From the NCBI RefSeq assembly GCF_009769735.1, contig NZ_WSRO01000002.1, positions 744,001-808,000 of the forward strand: a stretch of DNA of 64,000 bases, read 5' to 3'. The notes under the pieces were generated by a model. The model searched no databases and was not told where the DNA came from. It worked only from the letters and a program-made list of their open reading frames with translations. This document shows, one piece after another, positions 7,541-14,142 of this stretch (position 1 is the stretch's first letter; every line of letters starts with the position of its first letter). A program made the position numbers and the translations under genes. Origin of the DNA: Streptomyces sp. BA2. GTDB taxonomy: Bacteria > Actinomycetota > Actinomycetes > Streptomycetales > Streptomycetaceae.

Positions 7541-7729
7541 TCAGTCGGTGACGCGTTCGACGACGAACCCGAGGCCACGCGAGTGCGTGTGGCCGCGTAC
7601 TTCCTCGACCGTGGCGCCCGGCGTCTGACGCCAGAACTCGTCGTTGGTGGCGGTGACGAAGGTGCGCCCGTCCTCGGTGGTCACGCGGTGGGCGACTTCT
7701 TCGCCGGTCTCGCAGTCACGCTTGAACAT
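7541..7729 (-). CDS. 62-residue hypothetical protein
   Basis: Starts MFKRDCETGEEVAHRV and ends RGLGFVVERVTD; likely a small beta-rich protein. An in-frame TTG seven codons upstream is an alternative start. A 16-bp sequence found again before the gene at 7972 lies just upstream (7744-7759), giving this gene and that one a shared leader. Unknown function. Confidence 0.6.
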   Translation of the reverse strand: MFKRDCETGEEVAHRVTTEDGRTFVTATNDEFWRQTPGATVEEVRGHTHSRGLGFVVERVTD

Positions 7730-7776
7730 GGCGGCCCTCTCGGGGATCAAGAAGTGGGGTGGGGTGGCGAGGCCGG

Positions 7777-7953
7777 TCAGGCGAACCGCACGTCGGTGAC
7801 GGTCCGGTCAGCGTCGAAGTCGACGCGAGAGGCGCAGCGCCCGCACTGGAAGCCGCTGGGCATCTCGTCCATCAGGGCGTCGCAGCACTCGGGGATTTCG
7901 GCAGAGCCAAGCTCGTCGCCCTCGGTGAGGTCGTCGATGTGGAGCTGATTCAT
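7777..7953 (-). CDS. 58-residue Cys-containing protein
   Basis: ATG at 7953 (GGAGAGGGCTCAGCC leader), TGA at 7777-7779. Sequence has IPECCDALM followed by FQCGRCASRVDFD, a CxxC pair next to a CC pair, compatible with a small zinc ribbon. Acidic N-terminus. Unknown function; one more member of the tiny-gene group upstream of traB. Confidence 0.6.
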   Translation of the reverse strand: MNQLHIDDLTEGDELGSAEIPECCDALMDEMPSGFQCGRCASRVDFDADRTVTDVRFA

Positions 7954-7971
7954 GGCTGAGCCCTCTCCGGA

Positions 7972-8133
7972 TCAGTTGTTCTCGGCAGGCGTGAAGGTCC
8001 AGTCGCCGTTCGTCGCACCGAGGTTCGTCTCGGTCTCGGAGCGGGCTTTCGCGAGGAAGGGGCTCTCGAACGTGCCGCGGTCCTGGCCGTTCTCGTCGGT
8101 GGCCTGTGTGGGCTGGTAGTCCTTCGAGCTCAT
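7972..8133 (-). CDS. 53-residue hypothetical protein
   Basis: Starts MSSKDYQPTQATDENGQ, ATG at 8133 after GAAGGGATTCCTC. Polar and acidic throughout, probably disordered (TFESPFLAKARSETETN). The start is chosen over a longer frame because of the ribosome binding site. Shares the repeated 16-bp leader described at 7744-8163. Confidence 0.55.
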   Translation of the reverse strand: MSSKDYQPTQATDENGQDRGTFESPFLAKARSETETNLGATNGDWTFTPAENN

Positions 8134-8213
8134 GAGGAATCCCTTCAGGATCAAGAAGTGGGGCCGTGAGCGGCGAGGCGGGGGGAACCGAAACACCCGC
8201 CGCCCACGGCGAT

Positions 8214-8462
8214 CTAGGAGGCGCACGCCGGGTAGGCGTCGCCCTTCTCGCAGGAACGCCACACGGCCCGCGTCACACGGAACGTCGGCTCGCCACCAGC
8301 CGGCTTACGGACGGTCAGCTTGTACGTCCACTGCTTCGTCGCCGACCAGTACGTGTCATGCCGGCCCGTCACCGTCCCCGCCGGCCCCTGCTTCGGCCCG
8401 CACGCGGTGAGCAGCAGCAGAGCGACGACGACGGCCGCCACGGCACCCGAAGCGCGCCTCAC
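8214..8462 (-). CDS. small predicted lipoprotein
   Basis: 82 residues. A basic N-terminus (MRRASG) leads to a hydrophobic stretch AVAAVVVALLLLTACGP whose LLTAC end is a typical lipobox, so cleavage and lipidation at Cys21 are expected. The mature part contains two further cysteines near the C-terminus (SCEKGDAYPAC) that may form a disulfide. An exported lipoprotein in a transfer operon could act at the cell surface; function is not known. Confidence 0.7.
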   Translation of the reverse strand: MRRASGAVAAVVVALLLLTACGPKQGPAGTVTGRHDTYWSATKQWTYKLTVRKPAGGEPTFRVTRAVWRSCEKGDAYPACAS

Positions 8463-8692
8463 GACGCCACCCCATTCCGCACGATCACGAGGAACGCGTC
8501 AGAGGCAAGATCCATCACGACCTCCGCCTGCTGGCCCTCCATGCGGCGGGCCTCAGCGAAGTCCTCCGCAGGCCACGAGCCGCGCGGGCCACCAGCGGGG
8601 AAACGTTCGAGGACCTGGCGGGGGCGGACGTAGGAGGCGGCGTCATGCGCTGCCTGATCGGCGGGGCTCAGGGTGGGGGTTGCCGTGGCCAT
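8459..8692 (-). CDS. 77-residue hypothetical protein
   Basis: ATG at 8692, overlapping the stop of the excisionase-like gene by one base, and its own stop overlaps the lipoprotein start, so the three genes are coupled. Sequence includes YVRPRQVLERFPAGG and ending MDLASDAFLVIVRNGVAS. No motif recognised. Confidence 0.6.
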   Translation of the reverse strand: MATATPTLSPADQAAHDAASYVRPRQVLERFPAGGPRGSWPAEDFAEARRMEGQQAEVVMDLASDAFLVIVRNGVAS

Positions 8693-8907
8693 CAGGCCAC
8701 CTCCTCGGAAGAGCGGAGCGCCATGACGACGTCCTTCTCGATTCGGATCGCCCCACCGCGCCGAGTGTCGCCTTCGGCTCGCGGCTGCCCGTAACGGATG
8801 GCCGGGAGATCGCCATTGGCGATCCAGCGGTAGACCGTCGGCTCGGAAACCCGCAGCACAACTGCGGTCTCCTTCACGGTGAGCAGCTCTTGAGCCGCAG
8901 GCAGCAT
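8692..8907 (-). CDS. excisionase-like / MerR-type helix-turn-helix protein
   Basis: 71 residues. LLTVKETAVVLRVSEPTVYRW is the standard helix-turn-helix of Xis/MerR-type DNA-binding domains, with the usual following IANGDLPAIRYG wing. The ATG at 8907 is preceded by GGAGAG; longer frames exist without a good site. It is first gene of the leftward transfer operon, just behind a promoter with an embedded operator-like octamer. It may be an excisionase (but is far from int) or an operon regulator. Confidence 0.75.
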   Translation of the reverse strand: MLPAAQELLTVKETAVVLRVSEPTVYRWIANGDLPAIRYGQPRAEGDTRRGGAIRIEKDVVMALRSSEEVA

Positions 8908-8948
8908 CGGGCTCTCCAATCCTGGAGTCGGGGCGGGCTGACATCTCA

Positions 8949-8977
8949 ACTGTAGGAGGACTCTTGAGAGGCTGCAA
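8949..8977 (-). promoter_or_regulatory. Promoter of the transfer operon with operator octamer in the spacer
   Basis: Reading leftward: TTGCAG (-35, 8972-8977), 17-bp spacer, TACAGT (-10, 8949-8954). The octamer CTCAAGAG lies inside the spacer (8961-8968). Nearly the same arrangement occurs at 10458-10487. Binding between -35 and -10 would block RNA polymerase, so a repressor site for the adjacent GntR-type regulator is likely. Confidence 0.6.
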
Positions 8978-9090
8978 GGCTCTCATTCGAGATTGCCGGT
9001 CTCAGCAGCCCCGCGGCCCGCGCTGACGTGGGCTTATGGTGGAGAAATTGATGGATGCCTCAAGAGATGTCGCGCACTGGAGGAGCTGGA

Positions 9091-9627
9091 GTGACAGACG
9101 AGCGGTGGACAGGCTCATCAACGCCGTACATCGAGAGCGGCCAGGGTGACGCCTGGGGCAAAGAGGCAGCCGAGAGAGGGCACTCCGGAACGCAGCGCAT
9201 CCTCGGTGCAGGCTCGCAGCCTGCGCCTCTTGCTGTCGCCGAAGCGATGGGGGTTGAGGCGGGCACACCTGTCGTGGCCCGGCAGCGGCTGATCCTTCTC
9301 GACGGGGAACCCATCGAGTACGCCAACTCGTATTGGCCTCTCGGTGTCGCTGAAGGCACGCAGCTGGCAGCGACGGGAAAGATCCGCGGTGGCGCGGTGA
9401 CCCTACTCGCCGAGCTGGGATATCGGCCGGGCGCGGTCAGCGAAGACGTACAGACGCGGCCACCCTCCAAGGAGGAGGCGGAAGTTCTCCAGCTTGCCGA
9501 CAGCAGCGAGTGGGTCTTGACCCTTACCCGCACGATCGCGACCCCAGACGGACAGCCTTACGAGGTGTCAGTCATGGTCAGCCCCGGCCGCATTGGGCGG
9601 CTCCACTACTCGATGGAGGTCGACTGA
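9091..9627 (+). CDS. UTRA-domain protein lacking a DNA-binding domain
   Basis: 178 residues from a GTG at 9091, chosen for the GGAGGAG site just upstream. The bulk (about residue 40 on) matches the ligand-binding UTRA domain of GntR/HutC regulators: VARQRLILLDGEPIEYANSY, then a strand-rich C-terminal half. There is no winged-helix region. The next gene encodes a complete GntR-UTRA protein. It may heterodimerise with that protein or sense a ligand; this is inference. One copy of CTCAAGAG lies upstream (9059-9066). Confidence 0.75.
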   Translation: MTDERWTGSSTPYIESGQGDAWGKEAAERGHSGTQRILGAGSQPAPLAVAEAMGVEAGTPVVARQRLILLDGEPIEYANSYWPLGVAEGTQLAATGKIRGGAVTLLAELGYRPGAVSEDVQTRPPSKEEAEVLQLADSSEWVLTLTRTIATPDGQPYEVSVMVSPGRIGRLHYSMEVD

Positions 9628-9628
9628 C

Positions 9629-10390
9629 GTGACAGAGACACCCGAAGAAGAGACCGTCTGGCCCGTACAGGACCAGATCGCGGCCTACCTGCGTGACGGA
9701 ATCCTGAATGGCGACTTCCCGCCCGGCGAGGCGCTCCCCTCAAGTCGCAAGCTGCACGACCAGTTCGGCGCGGCGGCTCAGACCATCAAGAACGCCATGG
9801 AGATCCTGGAGCGCGAGGGGCTGGTCTACACCCGCCGCGGCGCTGGTGTCTTCGCTCGGGAGCATCGCCAGCGGACGATGACACCGGCCGAGTACAAGAA
9901 CCCGCCCACGGATGGCGGGAAGTACCAGTGGATTACCGCCGCAGAGCGTAAGGGCTCCGCCGGCCGAGCCGAACTCCTGGACGTCGAGGAGGTCGTACCA
10001 CCGCGCCTCGTGCGCGACGCGTTCGGACTCGACGACGAGGACACCGCGATCCTGCGCCGACAGGTGCTGTACCTAGACGACCAGCCGTGCGAGTTGGTCG
10101 AGGTGTACTTCCCGCTCGACCTCGCCCAGGGCACGCCGATTGCCGAGAAGCGGCGGATCAAGGGCGGGGCGGGCCGCATTCTCGCCGAGGCTGGCCTGCC
10201 GACGCTGAGGTGCGTCGACAAGGTCGCCGCTCGCTGGCCAACTCCACTGCAGCAGAAGGCGTTGAAGATGCCCACGAAGCTGCCGGTGCTGCGTCAGTTC
10301 CGTGTGACGTACAGCGTGGACGCCCGTCCGATCCAGGCGGAGTTCATGATCAAGGCTGGCCATCTCTACGAGCTGGAGTACGAGTTCTGA
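9629..10390 (+). CDS. GntR/HutC-family regulator (KorSA-like position)
   Basis: 253 residues. The N-terminal winged helix (about 10-75: VQDQIAAYLRDGILNGDFPPG, ALPSSRKLHDQFGAAAQTIKN, LEREGLVYTRRGAGVFA) is followed by a UTRA domain (about 115-250). GTG start at 9629 with GGAGGT eight bases upstream; the gene overlaps nothing but begins right at the stop of the UTRA-only gene. In AICEs such regulators (KorSA, TraR types) repress transfer genes. The CTCAAGAG octamers in neighbouring promoters are plausible targets. Confidence 0.88.
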   Translation: MTETPEEETVWPVQDQIAAYLRDGILNGDFPPGEALPSSRKLHDQFGAAAQTIKNAMEILEREGLVYTRRGAGVFAREHRQRTMTPAEYKNPPTDGGKYQWITAAERKGSAGRAELLDVEEVVPPRLVRDAFGLDDEDTAILRRQVLYLDDQPCELVEVYFPLDLAQGTPIAEKRRIKGGAGRILAEAGLPTLRCVDKVAARWPTPLQQKALKMPTKLPVLRQFRVTYSVDARPIQAEFMIKAGHLYELEYEF

Positions 10391-10404
10391 CCTGCAACAA
10401 CAAG

Positions 10405-10441
10405 AGCCCCGGCGCATCAGCGCCGGGGCTTCTTTGTTTTC
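10405..10441 (+). terminator. Strong intrinsic terminator after the GntR gene
   Basis: AGCCCCGGCGC (10405-10415), loop ATCA, GCGCCGGGGCT (10420-10430), then a T-rich tail TCTTTGTTTTC. The 11-bp perfect stem and U-tract fit a factor-independent terminator. Confidence 0.85.
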
Positions 10442-10457
10442 GATACAGACGAGAGCG

Positions 10458-10487
10458 TTGCACACACCTCAAGAGACCTCTTACAGT
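10458..10487 (+). promoter_or_regulatory. Promoter of the GIY-YIG gene with operator octamer in the spacer
   Basis: TTGCAC (-35, 10458-10463), 18-bp spacer, TACAGT (-10, 10482-10487). CTCAAGAG is at 10468-10475 between the hexamers. It mirrors the transfer-operon promoter at 8949-8977, so both promoters are probably controlled by the same repressor. Confidence 0.6.
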
Positions 10488-10531
10488 CGACCCTGAGAGT
10501 GGTTGAGGCCACACGCACCGTAAGGAGCGGC

Positions 10532-11020
10532 ATGTTCATAGATCTTCCACCTGGGCCGATCCGGATGTACGAGGACCCCTACGACCCTCCAGTCAGCTAC
10601 TCCTATCCGCAACCCGGATTCCTCTATCAACCGCTTGCCGACCACCCCGACTATTGGGTGCCCGTGCGCGCCCTCACGCAGGAAGAGATCGAAGCGACCG
10701 AGTCCGAGCGGGCCCGAGAGCGACGTCTACAGAAGGCCCAGGAAGCGGCACGTGCGGAGGCCAGGGAAGCCGCCGACAACCGCCGGACCTCCGTCTACCG
10801 TCTCCGCAACGAGCAGGGGGACCTCCTCTACGTTGGGATCAGCGCCACCCCGCCGCAGCGTTGGGCCAAGCACGCCACCGAGAAGGAATGGTGGCCAGAG
10901 GTCGTCGACCTGTCGCTTGAATGGTTCGCCACCAGAACCGAAGCTCTCGCCATGGAGGCCTTCGCAATCCGCACGGAGAAGCCTCGCTACAACGTCACGC
11001 ACAACCAAGACGCGGCCTAG
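10532..11020 (+). CDS. GIY-YIG nuclease-domain protein
   Basis: 162 residues, ATG at 10532 with AAGGAG five bases upstream. Residues 1-50 are Pro/Tyr-rich, 52-85 form a charged helix (EEIEATESERARERRLQ), and 88-162 carry the GIY-YIG fold: SVYRLRNEQGDLLYVGIS, then RWAKH, a conserved Glu in EAFAIRTEKP and the closing YNV. The canonical GIY is VYR here, a common divergence in small actinobacterial members. A nicking or cleavage activity is expected but unproven. A related domain is fused to a regulator at 12103. Confidence 0.8.
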   Translation: MFIDLPPGPIRMYEDPYDPPVSYSYPQPGFLYQPLADHPDYWVPVRALTQEEIEATESERARERRLQKAQEAARAEAREAADNRRTSVYRLRNEQGDLLYVGISATPPQRWAKHATEKEWWPEVVDLSLEWFATRTEALAMEAFAIRTEKPRYNVTHNQDAA

Positions 11021-11715
11021 TACTGCCCCGTCACCTTCCGGTCGTCTCCACCTCTGGCCAGCGATCGGCCGCGCACTCCGTGGGGCGCGCGCCAAATCCT
11101 ATCCAGCCCGGCAAGTCGGACGGTGCGCAGTTCAGGGGCCTGGCGTCCGGCGTCTGGTTTGTGGCGGGGGCGCCTTGGCGCAGTCGTAGCGTTCCGCATG
11201 GTCGAGTTCCGGCCGAGACCTTTTCGGGACAATGACAAACGGGGAGTGAGTGTCAAAGTCCAAACCGCAGGTCGGTGACGTGCGAATTCGTCATTCTGAG
11301 AATCTGTCATGTGAGCCTCGGCGAATCTCGGCGAGTCTCGTGGCGCCGGATTTCGTCGGCCAGATCGTGAACTCGACCCGTAGGGGGCTAGGTTCATGAG
11401 ACGCCGCATCATCGTCGAGTTCCGGCCAGTCACCGGCCCGCCTTATGTCCGTTTCGCCTACCACTACAGGCCCTCCGGGAGGAGCGTTCCGTGGCTGTGA
11501 TCGGTTGACAGTCGGACCGGTTGACAGTCGGAAGAGGCTGGTCGGCGCCCCTGTCGACGGGCCGGAAGTCGATAGCCGTCTATGTTCTTGGTCTGCCGGG
11601 CCGCGCTTTCGGGCCTGGCATGCGAGCGGCCGAGGTGCGTCAACACCCCGGCCGTTTCAACCAGCGAGTTGCCACTCGCTGATCTGTAAGCCCGTCTCGT
11701 CAAAGGGAGCTCCCC
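11021..11715. other. Gene-poor 695-bp stretch with short repeats and two micro-ORFs
   Basis: No convincing long gene. Two tiny rightward frames share a VEFRP motif: 11198-11278 (26 residues, starts MVEFRPRPF) and 11396-11500 (34 residues, starts MRRRIIVEFRPV). A 16-bp tandem repeat containing TTGACA lies at 11502-11532, and a perfect hairpin CAGCGAGT-TGCC-ACTCGCTG at 11662-11681, about 35 bp before the next gene. This may be a decayed gene or a regulatory region for 11716. Confidence 0.5.
11502..11532 (+). repeat. 16-bp tandem direct repeat containing TTGACA
   Basis: CGGTTGACAGTCGGAC at 11502-11517 is repeated at 11518-11532 (last base differs). Each copy includes a -35-like TTGACA, but I see no good -10 at the right distance, so it may be a protein binding repeat rather than a promoter. 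Confidence 0.6.
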
Positions 11716-12033
11716 ATGAAGGTAACAGCCTCTGCTGTCTTAGAGCAGCCGCCGACCCCCACCACCGCCCATCTCCTGACCGCCCCGCTCCCCGATCTCC
11801 TGGCCGAGCTGGACGTGGACCCGGTGGAGTCGTCGATCACTGAGCCGGGTTTCACGGGCTACGTGATCCGGGATGCCGCGCGGCTGGTGCTCGTCTTGCC
11901 GCCAGGTCGTTCGGAGTGGGAGCGGGATTTGATGACGCGCCACCTGCTGGGCTCCGCGTTCGACGTTCCGATGCCGCCGCTGCCAGGCGAGTACCGGATC
12001 ACGGAGCTGGAGCCGGAGTTGCTGGCCGCGTAA
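11716..12033 (+). CDS. 105-residue hypothetical protein
   Basis: ATG at 11716 after AAAGGGAGCTCCCC. N-terminus with TTAHLLTAPLPDLLAELDV, then an alpha/beta pattern (GYVIRDAARLVLVLPPGRSEW). No membrane segment or catalytic motif. It looks like a small cytosolic protein of the element's cargo zone. A perfect hairpin follows its stop codon. Confidence 0.65.
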   Translation: MKVTASAVLEQPPTPTTAHLLTAPLPDLLAELDVDPVESSITEPGFTGYVIRDAARLVLVLPPGRSEWERDLMTRHLLGSAFDVPMPPLPGEYRITELEPELLAA

Positions 12034-12048
12034 CCCGCCTTCGATCGC

Positions 12049-12076
12049 AACGCCCCCGCTATCTGGCGGGGGCGTT
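12049..12076 (+). terminator. Perfect 11-bp hairpin after the 105-residue gene
   Basis: AACGCCCCCGC (12049-12059), 6-nt loop, GCGGGGGCGTT (12066-12076). No U-tract follows, as is common for Streptomyces terminators. Confidence 0.65.
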
Positions 12077-12102
12077 GAACTCACCGACGGATCGGAGATT
12101 TG

Positions 12103-12714
12103 ATGGAAGAGCAGCGCGGCACGGCCATCTACCGCCTATTCGATTCAGACGAGCGGCTGCTTTACGTCGGAATCACTGCTTCACCGACATCCCGATGGGC
12201 CAGCCACTCCCTGCAGAAGTCGTGGTGGCGAGACGTCGCGAGATTTGATCTCGCGTGGCTCCCTTCGCTTGAGGCGGCGCGGGCGGCCGAGAGGGCAGCG
12301 ATCCACTCGGAGAGTCCGCTACACAACGTGCAACTCAACGCCGCGCCGCCTTCTCCTATAGAGGCAGACGCACGGATTCACCGATACGAGCAGATTGCGG
12401 CGGAGCTGCGGGCCGGGATCGTCTCGGGCATGTACCCAACTGGCGCACGGATCCCCGGCATCGTTCAGACGGCGAAGCACTACTGCGTCTCCGAGACCAC
12501 CGCACAGCGCGCACTGAAGCTCCTGTCGGACGAAGGTCTACTCGCGGTCCGCCGCGGAGCAGGCCTGTTCGTCGCGGACCGTGAGGGCTGCGACGCGATC
12601 ACCATTCATGCTCGCGACCCGGAACAGGTTGCTCAAAAGTTGACGCAGGTCATGTCTCGCGAAGACCTTCGGCTGGTGGCGCTGGCGTTGGCGGCTGAGC
12701 TTGCGGTGAACTAA
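12103..12714 (+). CDS. GIY-YIG nuclease domain fused to a GntR-type winged helix
   Basis: 203 residues. Residues 5-80 form a GIY-YIG-like domain (AIYRLFDSDERLLYVGIT, then RWASH, a Glu in ERAAIHSESP and the closing HNV). Residues about 92-165 are a GntR winged helix: YEQIAAELRAGIVSGMYPTG, then ETTAQRALKLLSDEGLL and VRRGAGLFVAD. A short helical tail follows (LTQVMSREDLRLVALALAA). ATG at 12103 with GGAG upstream. The layout suggests a nuclease targeted to, or regulated at, a specific operator. I know of no characterised protein with this architecture. A stand-alone relative of the nuclease domain lies at 10532. Confidence 0.82.
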   Translation: MEEQRGTAIYRLFDSDERLLYVGITASPTSRWASHSLQKSWWRDVARFDLAWLPSLEAARAAERAAIHSESPLHNVQLNAAPPSPIEADARIHRYEQIAAELRAGIVSGMYPTGARIPGIVQTAKHYCVSETTAQRALKLLSDEGLLAVRRGAGLFVADREGCDAITIHARDPEQVAQKLTQVMSREDLRLVALALAAELAVN

Positions 12715-12737
12715 GCGCAACCAAAACCTTCTAGGTC

Positions 12738-12786
12738 ATTCAACCCTTCCCTTGACAGCCATTCAAGGGAAGGGTTGAATGGCGTT
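12738..12786 (+). promoter_or_regulatory. Promoter overlapped by a perfect 18-bp-arm palindrome, probably leaderless
   Basis: ATTCAACCCTTCCCTTGA (12738-12755) and its exact reverse complement (12763-12780) are separated by 7 bp. Within them lie TTGACA (12752-12757) and TTGAAT (12775-12780), exactly 17 bp apart, a good -35/-10 pair. The ATG at 12787 falls where transcription should start, with no ribosome binding site. A protein that binds this palindrome would cover the whole promoter. Confidence 0.65.
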
Positions 12787-13326
12787 ATGGATACAGCAGC
12801 AGCCGCCACCCAGGCCCACGTCACCCCGGCCACCATCCGCACCTGGTGCCGCCACAACGTGATCGCCGCCATCAAGACGGCCGGCCGCTGGATCATCGAC
12901 ACCGCCTCCCTCGCCGCCCGCATCGCCATCGGCGCCATGCGCGCCAGGAAGCAGGCCCCCATGGCTCTCGACCTCACCGCGACCTACACCGCCGACCTTC
13001 CCGGCGGAGGCCCGGTCACCATCACCCCGACCATCAAGCGCCGGACTCGTAACGGAGAGAACCTGATCAGCGTCACCGGCATCGTCCCGCTCCTCGCCGA
13101 GAAGATCGACACCATCACCGACCTCGGCGACCGCCTCCACGCCGTAACCGTCCTCCAGCGAGCAACCATCGTCATCACCGACCTCGCCGACACCGACTGG
13201 GACGACGCCCCGCAGGCCCGCGACTCCGGCCAACTGCGCACCACCTACAGCGGCGACATCCCCCAGGTCACCATCGCCGACGTCCTCGACCTGGCCGCCC
13301 AGCTCCGCACCCAGCTCGCCGCCTGA
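12787..13326 (+). CDS. HTH-containing hypothetical protein, leaderless start
   Basis: 179 residues. The N-terminus (AATQAHVTPATIRTWCRH, then KTAGRWIIDTASL) is a MerR/excisionase-type helix-turn-helix with wing. The rest is strand-rich (DLTATYTADLPGGGPVTIT and later repeats) and matches no family I recognise. It is likely an autoregulator acting on the overlapping palindrome, given that promoter and ATG coincide. Confidence 0.7.
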   Translation: MDTAAAATQAHVTPATIRTWCRHNVIAAIKTAGRWIIDTASLAARIAIGAMRARKQAPMALDLTATYTADLPGGGPVTITPTIKRRTRNGENLISVTGIVPLLAEKIDTITDLGDRLHAVTVLQRATIVITDLADTDWDDAPQARDSGQLRTTYSGDIPQVTIADVLDLAAQLRTQLAA

Positions 13327-13353
13327 CCACCACCGCACCCCACAGGAACCGAC

Positions 13354-13875
13354 ATGGCTCTGCACATCGACTGGACCGAACACGACAAGCTCACCCCGCG
13401 CGAGGCCTACGACGCCGCCGGCGGACTCATCGACGAGGCCAAGGCCGCAGTCGCCGCACGCCGCGACCGCATCGCCCACGACCTCGTACAGGAGCACGGC
13501 GCCGAAGAAACGGCCACCATCCTCGGCATCTCCAGGACGCGGGTCTACGGGCTGGCCGCCCGCTACCGCGACGCCCAGCCCGTCATCTACGACGATTTCC
13601 CCGGTCGCGAGATCGCCTCCTACGACCTCCTCACCGAGGTCATGGAGCAGTACGGGATCAGTAAGCGTGAGGCACACGAGGCGATCCACGCCTACCTGGC
13701 GCAGCTCGTCGACATCGACGGTGAGGGTCAAGTCGTCATCGCCCACCACCCGGCGCGGCCTAAGCTGCTGAAGGACAACCCTCAGGATCTCGACGTGCGC
13801 TACTGGCTCACCGTCCGCGCCGAGTCGATCGACGAAATCCGCGAAGCGCTCGCCTTGCACTACGCCGCCGAGTAG
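13354..13875 (+). CDS. HTH-containing hypothetical protein
   Basis: 173 residues, ATG at 13354 with AGGAACCGAC upstream. Residues 30-70 include LVQEHGAEETATILGISRTRVYGLAARY, a clear helix-turn-helix. The C-terminal half is mixed (EVMEQYGISKREAHEAIHAY, then an acidic patch). It lies 27 bp behind the 12787 gene, so the two are probably co-transcribed. The stop codon is immediately followed by the CRISPR-like array. Confidence 0.7.
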   Translation: MALHIDWTEHDKLTPREAYDAAGGLIDEAKAAVAARRDRIAHDLVQEHGAEETATILGISRTRVYGLAARYRDAQPVIYDDFPGREIASYDLLTEVMEQYGISKREAHEAIHAYLAQLVDIDGEGQVVIAHHPARPKLLKDNPQDLDVRYWLTVRAESIDEIREALALHYAAE

Positions 13876-13885
13876 CCTCGTCCTA

Positions 13886-14073
13886 CTGCTCCCCGCTCCT
13901 GCGGGGGTGGACCAGTAGATGAGAGACCGGCAGCAAGCAGGCTGGTCTTGCTCCCCGCCGACGCGGGGATGGCCCTGAGTCGAGGGGCGTAACACCTTGC
14001 TCCCCGCACCTGCGGGGATGGCCCGTTGTTCGTTGGCAGGTCGCATTGCTCCCCGCCTCTGCGGGGGTAGGAA
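13886..14073. CRISPR. Short orphan CRISPR-like array (four type I-E-like repeats, no cas genes)
   Basis: Four 28-nt repeats of the form TTGCTCCCCGC-NCCTGCGGGG-ATGGCCC are at 13886-13913, 13948-13975, 13997-14024 and 14046-14073. The outer two are more degenerate. The palindromic CCCCGC/GCGGGG core resembles type I-E repeats known in actinobacteria. Spacers are 34, 21 and 21 nt; the usual I-E value is 32-33, so two look uniformly shortened. No cas gene is visible anywhere in the window. A family of spaced hairpins unrelated to CRISPR is the alternative. Confidence 0.6.
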
Positions 14074-14098
14074 CACCCCGGCCTCACGGCCACACGTG

Positions 14099-14134
14099 AA
14101 AGCCCCCGCACCGGATCGCTCCGGGCGGGGGCTT
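14099..14134. terminator. Bidirectional terminator hairpin
   Basis: AAGCCCCCGC (from 14100) pairs with GCGGGGGCTT (to 14134) around a 15-nt loop, between the array and a convergent leftward gene. A/T flanks on both sides suit termination from either direction. Confidence 0.7.
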
Positions 14135-14142
14135 CTGCGTGG

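Larger units (their letters stand above)
7744..8163. repeat. 16-bp leader sequence repeated upstream of two small genes
   Basis: GGATCAAGAAGTGGGG is exactly repeated at 7744-7759 and 8148-8163. In the sense of transcription each copy sits in the short gap 14-15 bp before a small gene's start codon (7729 and 8133). This looks like duplication of small-gene cassettes or a shared regulatory leader. Confidence 0.6.

Noticed and set aside
12763..14076. Leftward 437-residue frame through the HTH genes and the CRISPR-like repeats
   Set aside because: The product has PAGAGS and PRVGGE repeats that are just translated CRISPR-like repeats, and the rest is antisense to two convincing genes.
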